Source: Thermoflexales bacterium (GTDB lineage: Bacteria; Chloroflexota; Anaerolineae; S140-20). Taken from it: a stretch of 7,027 nucleotides of DNA. Location: assembly GCA_015484715.1 (NCBI GenBank), contig WFUY01000394.1, positions 1 through 7,027 on the forward strand. Direction: 5' to 3'. Position 1 is the stretch's first letter. Every line of letters begins with the position of its first letter. Positions 1 to 5,291 of this stretch are shown here, in pieces. Position numbers and translations under genes: made by a program. The notes below the pieces were generated by a model that saw only the letters and a program-made list of their open reading frames with translations, was not told the DNA's origin and ran no database searches.

Positions 1-2
1 AC

Positions 3-137
3 GTGGAGGCGGCATCGGCGCGCCTGGCGACGTTCCTCGAAGGCACCCGCAAGCGGATCGCCACCTATCTCCGCGTCATGGGGCACCGCTCGGTCGCCGA
101 ACTCGGTCTCGACGACCTCGTCCCGCCGCCGACCTGA
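3..137 (+). CDS. C-terminal end of a glutamate-synthase-like FMN enzyme (5' truncated by the window)
   Basis: An open frame enters from the left edge and ends at TGA 135-137, leaving 44 residues. The visible part has the pattern RLATFLEGTRKRIATYLRVM, then GHRSVAELGLDDLVP and a short proline tail. Helices of this kind (R-x-A-x-F-L, about ten residues, then an 'xGxxSVxxLxxxDL' ending) close the FMN-binding, archaeal-type glutamate synthase alpha-subunit-like proteins, where the phrase is typically 'GKxSVHxLxxxDL'. That match is from memory of the family and only the tail is visible, so the catalytic domain and any FeS cysteines cannot be checked. The gene is unrelated to the R-M operon and probably marks the left boundary of the accessory region. 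It could instead be the tail of another alpha-helical protein. Confidence 0.5.
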   Translation: MEAASARLATFLEGTRKRIATYLRVMGHRSVAELGLDDLVPPPT

Positions 138-470
138 GGCACTACGGGCCGTCCTCCCTCTGGTACGCCCCGCAGCCCACATCCATCCCCGCCAGGCCAT
201 CCACCCGGCGCCACGCGCTCCTCTTCATCGCCACCCCGGGCGGCAACGACCGCCTCGGGCTCGGGCGCTCGGACGACGCGCGGGACCGGCGCCCGTACGG
301 CGACGGCCCCACCCCCTCCGGCCCACCCGACACCCAGCCCTGGGAGGGCGCGGGCGGCTACGACTCCGCGGCCCGCGTGGTGCGCCTGTCCAACGGCCAG
401 TGGTGGATGCCCTATTCCGGCGGCCCGCCGGGGACACCGGCATCGGCCACACCTGGTCCCGGGGCCGCAT
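138..470 (+). pseudogene. Decayed five-bladed beta-propeller (glycosyl hydrolase-like) gene fragment
   Basis: No intact gene fits here, but one frame (codons in phase with 221) reads like protein: LLFIATPGGNDRLGLGRSDD at about 218-277, then RPYGDGP, then VVRLSNGQWWMPYSGG at 377-424. At a run of four G (430-433) the sense continues in the next frame as DTGIGHTWSRGR (433-468), as if one G had been lost. The series 'FxATPGGxDRLGLxxSDD ... VVRLSxGxWxMYYSGG ... GIGxAWS' is typical of blades in GH43/GH32/GH62-type five-bladed propellers. Family assignment is by recalled pattern, not by search. No start codon or ribosome binding site is apparent, and the remnant runs into a 38-bp repeat at 488. Most likely it is a chewed-up remnant left beside the mobile region; a homopolymer sequencing error is the alternative for the frameshift, but it would not explain the missing ends. 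Confidence 0.4.
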
Positions 471-487
471 CCGGCCGCAGGGCCGGA

Positions 488-525
488 TTGGACGCACCGA
501 AGGCGCGCCAGAAGGGCGAGGGCCA
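488..525 (+). repeat. 38-bp direct repeat, copy 1
   Basis: The 38 bases starting TTGGACGCACCGAAGG recur at 842-879 with a single difference (C504 here, T858 there). Similarity stops abruptly after the shared GGGCCA. Copy 1 lies just after the propeller remnant and before the operator-like dyad. Its central stem (CGCACC / GGCGCG around GAA) has an A-C mismatch that copy 2 lacks. The function is unknown; a recombination or attachment-type duplication or a dispersed intergenic repeat are both possible. Confidence 0.8.
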
Positions 526-547
526 AGGACGGCGAGCGGCAAGTCTC

Positions 548-570
548 GTGACACCAGTTGTCACCAATTG
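548..570 (+). promoter_or_regulatory. Operator-like dyad plus 10-bp-spaced direct repeat upstream of the HTH gene
   Basis: GTGACA (548-553) and TGTCAC (559-564) form a 6-bp inverted repeat around CCAGT. Overlapping it, CACCAGTTG (552-560) and CACCAATTG (562-570) are direct repeats (8/9) spaced exactly 10 bp, so they lie on one face of the helix. The site is about 70-90 bp upstream of the ATG at 638. This is the arrangement expected of an operator for a small HTH regulator, possibly the neighbouring protein itself, but binding is inference. TTGCAA (568-573) could act as a -35, although no convincing -10 lies at 16-18 bp. Confidence 0.3.
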
Positions 571-620
571 CAAACTACGTCGGCAGGACGATGCACAATG
601 ACGCGCAGCCTGCCTTGCGG

Positions 621-628
621 CCGGAGAG
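621..628 (+). promoter_or_regulatory. Ribosome binding site for the frameshifted HTH gene
   Basis: GGAGAGGT lies 9 bases before ATG 638. It is the only good Shine-Dalgarno/ATG pair in this stretch. It is what argues that the HTH gene originally began at 638 and was later frameshifted, rather than starting at the non-standard CTG 661. Confidence 0.5.
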
Positions 629-637
629 GTGCTTCCG

Positions 638-831
638 ATGGATGAGAAACCAGGCGACTCCTGACCATCGACGAGTTGTCTGCCTACCTGAAGATACCGA
701 AGTCGACGCTCTGCAAGCTCGTTCGAGAAGGCGAGGTCCCGTGCCAGAAGGTCGGCCGCCATTGGCGGCTCCGCAAGGTGGCCATCGACCGCTGGCTGGA
801 AGAGCCGCACGGCGATACGACAAATCGGTAG
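638..831 (+). pseudogene. Excisionase-type helix-turn-helix protein, frameshifted
   Basis: Translation from ATG 638 gives MDEKPGDS and then hits TGA (662-664). From CTG 661, one frame over, the sequence continues for 56 residues to TAG 829-831 as a complete HTH_17/excisionase-family domain: LTIDELSAYLKIPKSTLCKL forms the helix-turn-helix, followed by the wing V-x-x-Q-K-V-G-R-H-W-R-L and the terminal helix AIDRWLEE. Restoring one base (for example a C in the CTCC run at 658-661) joins both parts into a protein of about 64 residues, the usual size. The family comprises small MerR-like DNA-binding proteins found in integrating elements as recombination directionality factors, and also as regulators or partial HTH proteins near R-M loci. 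As written, expression would need a CTG start or the TTG at 676, which would cut into the first helix. Flanking 38-bp repeats lie at 488 and 842. A sequencing error is the main alternative to true inactivation. Confidence 0.7.
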
Positions 832-844
832 GATATCCGATTTG
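821..844 (+). repeat. Inverted repeat spanning the HTH stop codon
   Basis: CAAATCGG (821-828) pairs perfectly with CCGATTTG (837-844) across an 8-base loop containing the TAG stop. The right arm overlaps the start of repeat copy 2, which has its own hairpin immediately after. No T run follows, so it is not a standard intrinsic terminator. It could be a transcript-end hairpin, a protein-binding dyad or a recombination site. Confidence 0.45.
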
Positions 845-879
845 GACGCACCGAAGGTGCGCCAGAAGGGCGAGGGCCA
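842..879 (+). repeat. 38-bp direct repeat, copy 2, with internal hairpin
   Basis: This copy matches 488-525 at 37 of 38 positions. T858 makes a perfect 6-bp stem, CGCACC (847-852) and GGTGCG (856-861), around a GAA loop. An alternative stem CGCC (860-863) / GGCG (869-872) overlaps it. The distance between the copies is 354 bp and encloses the HTH gene and its upstream dyad. Translated in phase with 842, both copies encode LDAPK-x-RQKGEG, but neither copy looks coding. Confidence 0.8.
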
Positions 880-924
880 CGGAAGGCCCGATTCAAAGAC
901 GGAGGAAACGAGCAGGCGGAGCCC

Positions 925-1122
925 TTGGCGGATCAGCAGCGGCAGAAGTCCCGAGGGTGGCCGCCCACCATCGGCAAGCACCGCGCCCCCATGGCCAGGC
1001 ACATCAGCCGGATCAGTGAAGGGATGGACGAACTCGTCCGCCTTTTCGCTGTTCATCCCGATCAGCAAGATATCGAGGATCTGTGTGTAGACCGACCGAC
1101 GCTCCGTGGAGGTCCGCCTTAA
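925..1122 (+). CDS. Small hypothetical ORF immediately upstream of hsdR
   Basis: A 65-residue reading frame (TTG start at 925) ends at TAA 1120-1122, 13 bases before hsdR. I do not recognise the family. The second half, from an internal ATG at 991, looks most protein-like: MARHISRISEGMDELVRLF, then HPDQQDIEDL and a Gly/Pro tail, that is, two amphipathic helices with many acidic residues. No membrane segment or known motif is visible. The start is uncertain: GGAGGA at 901-906 is a strong Shine-Dalgarno sequence but no ATG, GTG or TTG lies 5-12 bases after it; TTG 925 has only GGCGGAG very close by; ATG 991 has no obvious site. The same frame is open back to the TAG at 829, so this may be the 3' part of a gene truncated by the repeat at 842-879. 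It could also be non-coding leader. Confidence 0.35.
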   Translation: MADQQRQKSRGWPPTIGKHRAPMARHISRISEGMDELVRLFAVHPDQQDIEDLCVDRPTLRGGPP

Positions 1123-1127
1123 GGGAG
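1122..1127 (+). promoter_or_regulatory. Ribosome binding site fixing the hsdR start
   Basis: AGGGAG lies 8 bases before ATG 1136. The alternative in-frame GTG at 1106 has no comparable site, and ATG 1136 begins the conserved N-terminal sequence (MRNEADTRATLIDPKLKASG), so 1136 is preferred. Confidence 0.6.
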
Positions 1128-1135
1128 ATGGTCGC

Positions 1136-3796
1136 ATGAGAAACGAGGCCGATACCCGCGCAACACTCATCGACCCAAAGCTGAAAGCCTCGGGCTGGGC
1201 CGACACGCAGATCACCAGGGAGCACTATTACCAGCGCGATCAGCAGTACACACAGGGCCGTGTGATCCTGGTCGGCAACCGGGTGCGCAGGGGCGAGGCC
1301 CGCAAGGTGGATTACCTCTTGCGAATCTCGGACGCGTTTCCGATCGCCGTCGTGGAAGCCAAAGCTGAGTCGGAGCCAGCGGAGGCCGGACTCGAGCAGG
1401 CCAAGCGCTACGCCGAGGACCTGGGACTTGCCTTCGCCTACGCCACGAACGGCCAGCGGATCATCGAGTTCGACTTCTTCACCAACTCCAGCCGAGAGCT
1501 CGAGCGGTTTCCCTCCCCTGAGGAACTGTGGAGCCGTTGGCGGCAGAACGAAGGGCCGGTGGGCGGGTTCCGTGTTGCTGAAGCCCCGGCTGAGTACGGC
1601 ACAGACAAACGCTCCAGCCCGCTCCTCCACCCATACTGTCCCCAAAGCCTGTGTGGAAGGGCGCCCTTCTACTTCCAGGAGGTCGCCATCCGCGAGGTGG
1701 TCAAGCGCCTCATGCAGGGCCGCAGGCGGGTCCTCCTCACCATGGCCACGGGCACCGGCAAGACCTTCGTGGCATTCCAGATCGTGTGGAAGCTCGTCAA
1801 GTCCGGCTGGCTCCGACGGCTCCACCCCGACCGTCCGGCACGCGTGCTCTTCCTCGCCGACCGGGTCGTGCTTCGCGATCAGGCATACAACACCTTCGCC
1901 CCCTTCGCCGATGGCACGAGCGAGCCCCGCTGCAAGATCGAGGGCCACCCTCCGAACCTGACGCGGGACCTCTACTTCGGCATCTATCAGAGCCTCTGGA
2001 GCCCGGGCGAGGAGGGCTGCCGCCTCTTCGAGAAGTTTCCGCCGGACTTCTTCGACCTCGTCATCATCGACGAGTGCCACCGCTCGGGCTTTGGCACCTG
2101 GCGGGAGATCCTCGACCACTTCGGCGCGGCCGTGCACCTGGGCATGACCGCCACCCCCAAGCAGGACGAGAACATCGACACCTACGGTTACTTCTGCGCC
2201 GAGGAGCCCGAGGTGGCGATCGATCCCGAGCACCCGGAGCGGGGCACCTGGCGACCGCCGGCCTACCAGTACAGCTTGGGTCGGGGCATCGAGGACGGCT
2301 TCTTGGCGACCTATAAGGTCCACCGGGTGCGCACCACGGTAGATGCCACGGGGCTACGGCTTGAGGATGCCGTCGAGCAGGGCGCCGAGGTCTTCATCCC
2401 CGAGGAGGTGGAGCCGCGCGATGTCTACACCACCCCTCAGTTCGAGCGGGAGATCACTCTGCCCGACCGCACCCGGGCCATGGTGATGCACCTGGCGGGC
2501 CTCCTGCGCCGCTTCGGGAAGACGGAGAAGACCATGGTCTTCTGCGTGGACATGGAGCACGCGCGCCTGGTGGCCCGGTTCCTCCAGGACGAGTTCGGCC
2601 CGGAAACTGGCCTCGCCAACTATGCCGTCCCCATCATCTCCGAGGAGGGGGAGGAGGGTCGCAGGGCCCTGGAGGCCTTCGCCGACTCCGACCAGCAAGC
2701 CCCCGTCGTCGGCACCACCGCCGAGCTGCTCTCCACCGGCGTGGACGTCCCCGCCTGCCGCAACATCGTCTTCATGAAGACCATCTCCTCGCCCATCTTG
2801 TTCAAACAGATCGTGGGGAGGGGGAGCCGCCTTGATCCGGCGACGGACAAGTACTGGTTCCGCATCATCGATTACACGGGGGCCACGCGGCTCTTCGACG
2901 AGTGGGACCGCCCGCCGGTTCCGCCTTTCGAGCCGCCTACCGGACCGCAGACCGCCACTTTAATGGGGCGCGTCTTCCAAGCCGAAACCGAAACGCTCAT
3001 TGCGGGGGCCCGGGTCAGCGTTCGCACCGGGCCTAACCGCCAGCAGGGCCCCATCGTCACAGACGAGGCCGGCCGCTTCCGCTTCGAGCGGCTCCCTGCC
3101 GGGCGCCTTCAGGTCATCGTGAGCGCCGCCGGGTTCGTGGACCGCACCCTGGGCGTCGACACCCTAGCCGACGAGACCACCGAGATCGAGATCCCGCTCA
3201 AGCCTGCGGGCAGGAAAGGCGGCAAGATCCGCGTGGAAGGCCTCGAGGTCACCATCGCCGACGAGGCGGTCTTCCTGATCGAGGCGACCGGCGAGCAGCT
3301 GACCCTCGAGCAGTACCGTGACTACACCCGCCGGCAGATCGTCCAGATGGCGCACACTCCAAGCGACCTGCGCGACATCTGGGTGGACACCAGCCGGCGC
3401 AGGGCCTTTCTCTCCGACCTGGCCCGCTCCAGCGTGCATCCCCAGGTGCTAGCCGAGATCCTGGGGCGTCCGGAGGACGATATCTTCGACCTCCTCTGCC
3501 ACATCGCCTTCGGCGGTCCCATCCGCACGCGCAGCGAGCGAGCGGAGGCGTTTGTGAACCGCGAGCAGGCCTTCATCCGCCGCCATGCCGAAGAGGCCCG
3601 CCAGATCATCCTTGAACTCCTGGACAAGTACCGCGTGGGCGGGATCGACCAGCTCGAGCCTGAAATCTTCGGCGTCTCCCCCTTCCGCGAGTGGGGCGGG
3701 GCGGTGAAGATCAGTCGCGCCTTCGGGGGGCCGGAGGCGCTGGGCCGCTCCCTGCAGGAAATGAAACACCGCATCTACCCTGAGGAGACAGCATGA
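1136..3796 (+). CDS. hsdR: Type I restriction enzyme R subunit (EcoEI-like) with an inserted carboxypeptidase-regulatory-like domain
   Basis: This 886-residue protein is the ATP-driven translocase and nuclease of the R-M complex. The N-terminal nuclease domain has the PD-(D/E)xK core: D59 (KVDYLL), E74-x-K76 (VVEAKAE) and the type I QxxxY motif Q88...Y92. The SF2 helicase core follows: Walker A GTGKT 206-210, motif II DECH 312-315, motif III TAT 338-340, STGVDVP 533-539 and motif VI QIVGRGSR 558-565. Then come a Pro-rich linker (about 591-605), a beta-rich insert (about 606-690), and an EcoEI_R_C-type C-terminal region beginning near VEGLEVTIADE and ending in FGVSPFREWG...YPEETA. Family members are usually about 780-815 residues, so the excess length is about the size of the insert. 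All catalytic motifs are present, so it looks functional. Start ATG 1136 is supported by AGGGAG; GTG 1106 would add 10 residues. The stop overlaps the hsdM start (ATGA), indicating translational coupling. Confidence 0.95.
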   Translation: MRNEADTRATLIDPKLKASGWADTQITREHYYQRDQQYTQGRVILVGNRVRRGEARKVDYLLRISDAFPIAVVEAKAESEPAEAGLEQAKRYAEDLGLAFAYATNGQRIIEFDFFTNSSRELERFPSPEELWSRWRQNEGPVGGFRVAEAPAEYGTDKRSSPLLHPYCPQSLCGRAPFYFQEVAIREVVKRLMQGRRRVLLTMATGTGKTFVAFQIVWKLVKSGWLRRLHPDRPARVLFLADRVVLRDQAYNTFAPFADGTSEPRCKIEGHPPNLTRDLYFGIYQSLWSPGEEGCRLFEKFPPDFFDLVIIDECHRSGFGTWREILDHFGAAVHLGMTATPKQDENIDTYGYFCAEEPEVAIDPEHPERGTWRPPAYQYSLGRGIEDGFLATYKVHRVRTTVDATGLRLEDAVEQGAEVFIPEEVEPRDVYTTPQFEREITLPDRTRAMVMHLAGLLRRFGKTEKTMVFCVDMEHARLVARFLQDEFGPETGLANYAVPIISEEGEEGRRALEAFADSDQQAPVVGTTAELLSTGVDVPACRNIVFMKTISSPILFKQIVGRGSRLDPATDKYWFRIIDYTGATRLFDEWDRPPVPPFEPPTGPQTATLMGRVFQAETETLIAGARVSVRTGPNRQQGPIVTDEAGRFRFERLPAGRLQVIVSAAGFVDRTLGVDTLADETTEIEIPLKPAGRKGGKIRVEGLEVTIADEAVFLIEATGEQLTLEQYRDYTRRQIVQMAHTPSDLRDIWVDTSRRRAFLSDLARSSVHPQVLAEILGRPEDDIFDLLCHIAFGGPIRTRSERAEAFVNREQAFIRRHAEEARQIILELLDKYRVGGIDQLEPEIFGVSPFREWGGAVKISRAFGGPEALGRSLQEMKHRIYPEETA
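2951..3205 (+). other. Carboxypeptidase-regulatory-like (transthyretin/Ig-like) domain insert within HsdR
   Basis: HsdR residues about 606-690 read ATLMGRVFQAETETLIAGARV, then a strand and turn, VTDEAGRFRFERLPAGRLQV, IVSAAGFVDRTL and a final strand before KPAG. The pattern 'GxVxxxxTxxxIxGAxVxV...TDxxGxFxFxxLPAGxxxVxVSAxGF' is the hallmark of the CarboxypepD_reg-like family (a seven-strand beta-sandwich). Such domains are known mainly from extracytoplasmic proteins such as M14 carboxypeptidases, TonB-dependent receptors and surface proteins. Here the domain sits in a cytoplasmic nuclease, joined by a PPVPPFEPP-rich linker on its N side and GRKGGK on its C side. In ordinary EcoEI-type HsdR this point is a short variable linker. 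Its role is unknown; a protein-contact or spacing module is inference. Confidence 0.8.
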
Positions 3797-5289
3797 ACGG
3801 ACCCCAGACCCGCGAATCGCTCGCCAGCGAGATCTGGCGTGCGTGCGACATCCTGCGCCGCGACAACAACTGTGGCGGCGTTATGGAGTACGTGGAGCAT
3901 CTGGCGTGGCTCCTTTTCCTCCGCTTTCTGGACGCCCAGGAGGACGAGTGGGAGACCCAGGCGAGACTCGCCGGCCGTACCTACACCCGCATCCTGGACG
4001 GCGAGCTTCGCTGGAGCGCCTGGGCCACGAAGGACTGGCCCGCCGATCGGCTTACCGAGTTCGTCCACGGCCGCCTGATCCCCTACCTGCAGAGCCTGGG
4101 CGGCGACCCTTTGCGGGAGACCGTGCGTGGCGTCTTCGCCGAGCGCAACGTCATCGTCTGCGCCTCGGGCTACAACCTGAAGGAGGTCCTCCAGATCCTG
4201 AACGGCATCGACTTCCACAGCCAGGACGACATCTTCACCGTCTCCCAGGTCTACGAAGAATTGCTCCGCCGTCTGGGCAGCGAGAACCGCATGGCGGGGG
4301 AGTTCTACACCCCGCGGCCCGTGGTGCGCTTCGTGGTGGAGATCGTCGACCCGAAAATCGGCGAGACGGTCTACGACCCCGCCTGCGGCTCCTGCGGCTT
4401 TCTCGCCCAGGCCTACCTGCACATGAAGAAGGACGAGAAGACCATCGAGGACCACAAGACGCTGCAGGAGCGCACCTTCTTCGGCCAGGAGAAAAAGCCC
4501 CTGCCGGCCCTTCTGGGCCTGATGAACATGGTCCTCCACGGCGTCACCGCCCCCCAGATCCGGCGGCGCAACACCCTCGAGGAGAACATCCGCCAGGTCT
4601 CCGAGCGCTTCGACGTGGTCCTTACAAACCCCCCGTTCGGAGGCACGGAAGGCCGCCACATCCAGGCCAATTTCCCGGTCCAGGCCACCGCCACCGAGCT
4701 CCTCTTCCTCCAGCACATCATGAAGAAGCTCAAGCCCCGCGACGGCGCCCGCTGCGGGATGGTCGTGCCGGAGGGAACGCTCTTCCGCGGCGGGGCCTTC
4801 GCTACGGTCAAGCAGGATCTTCTCGAGCAGTTCAACCTGCACACCATCGTAAGCCTGCCCCCGGGCACCTTCGCGCCCTACTCTGACGTGAAGACAGCCC
4901 TCCTCTTCTTCGAGCGGCCGGGACCGACCAAGGAGGTCTGGTATTACGAACTGCCCCTTCCAGAAGGCCTCAAGAAGTTCAGCAAGGGGAGCCCCATCCA
5001 GGACGAGCACTTCGACGAAGCTCGGAAGCTCTGGAAGGCCTGGGACGCCTACCGCAAGGGCCAAGGCCCTCGCGAGGCCTCCCTTTCCGACCGCTCCTGG
5101 ATCGTCCCGATCGATGATATCAAGGCGCGCGGATACGACCTTACCGCCCGCAACCCGAACCGCAAGGAGACCGAGGCCCTGCCGCCCCCCATGGAGATCG
5201 TGGCAGGGCTCCTGGAACGCGAGCGGGAGATTCTAAGCATCGTTGAGGAACTGGACGAGCTTTTGAGCAACAACGGGAAAGGTAAGTAG
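3793..5289 (+). CDS. hsdM: Type I R-M methyltransferase (M) subunit
   Basis: This 498-residue protein is the SAM-dependent N6-adenine DNA methyltransferase of the complex and, with HsdS, would modify host target sites. The N-terminal HsdM_N helical domain covers about residues 1-150 (IWRACDILR...VEHLAWLLFLRFLDAQEDE). The Rossmann N6_Mtase domain starts at GEFYTPRPVV. The SAM-binding motif I is DPACGSCGF at 195-203, a mild variant of the common DPACGTGGF. The catalytic motif IV is NPPF at 279-282, the form expected for adenine-N6 enzymes. The start ATG 3793 overlaps the hsdR stop by four bases and is preceded by GAGGAG at 3782-3787. The C-terminus is charged and helical (LEREREILSIVEELDELL), typical for contact with HsdS. 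The frame is intact and all key residues are present. The DUF3800 gene follows after two bases. Confidence 0.95.
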   Translation: MNGPQTRESLASEIWRACDILRRDNNCGGVMEYVEHLAWLLFLRFLDAQEDEWETQARLAGRTYTRILDGELRWSAWATKDWPADRLTEFVHGRLIPYLQSLGGDPLRETVRGVFAERNVIVCASGYNLKEVLQILNGIDFHSQDDIFTVSQVYEELLRRLGSENRMAGEFYTPRPVVRFVVEIVDPKIGETVYDPACGSCGFLAQAYLHMKKDEKTIEDHKTLQERTFFGQEKKPLPALLGLMNMVLHGVTAPQIRRRNTLEENIRQVSERFDVVLTNPPFGGTEGRHIQANFPVQATATELLFLQHIMKKLKPRDGARCGMVVPEGTLFRGGAFATVKQDLLEQFNLHTIVSLPPGTFAPYSDVKTALLFFERPGPTKEVWYYELPLPEGLKKFSKGSPIQDEHFDEARKLWKAWDAYRKGQGPREASLSDRSWIVPIDDIKARGYDLTARNPNRKETEALPPPMEIVAGLLEREREILSIVEELDELLSNNGKGK

Positions 5290-5291
5290 CG

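Noticed and set aside
568..599. Sigma-70 promoter TTGCAA ... CACAAT
   Set aside because: The spacing is 20 bp and the -10 match is weak. It is not strong enough to annotate on its own in a high-GC genome.
655..666. Programmed ribosomal frameshift in the HTH gene
   Set aside because: The required shift is -1, there is no X-XXY-YYZ slippery heptamer, and the prfB-type CTT-TGA signal works in the +1 direction. Simple base loss is more likely.
488..879. CRISPR array or integron attC site
   Set aside because: There are only two repeat copies, 354 bp apart with a gene between them, and no attC core motifs (RYYYAAC/GTTRRRY) at the ends.
821..880. Intrinsic terminator after the HTH gene
   Set aside because: Hairpins are present but no T run follows either one. 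Rho-dependent or other termination cannot be judged from the sequence.
558..1019. 153-codon plus-strand frame overlapping the HTH gene
   Set aside because: It is out of frame with the clear HTH_17 domain and is Arg/Pro-rich, typical of an off-frame reading of GC-rich DNA.
1106..1135. GTG 1106 as the hsdR start
   Set aside because: It lacks a good ribosome binding site, would overlap the upstream small ORF, and adds 10 residues before the conserved N-terminus that begins at ATG 1136.
412..1215. 267-codon open frame on the minus strand across the repeats, HTH gene and start of hsdR
   Set aside because: It is the antisense of the HTH, small-ORF and hsdR frames and contains the reverse of both 38-bp repeats (two PWPSPFWR segments). 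There is no sign of a real protein.
1013..2323. 436-codon open frame on the minus strand opposite hsdR
   Set aside because: It lies opposite an hsdR frame whose motifs are unmistakable. Its Val/Leu/Gly/Glu-rich composition is the usual mirror of GC-rich codons, and it shows no recognisable domain.
3775..5064. 429-codon open frame on the minus strand opposite hsdM
   Set aside because: It is a shadow of the GC-rich hsdM codons with low-complexity composition, no domain pattern and no ribosome binding site.
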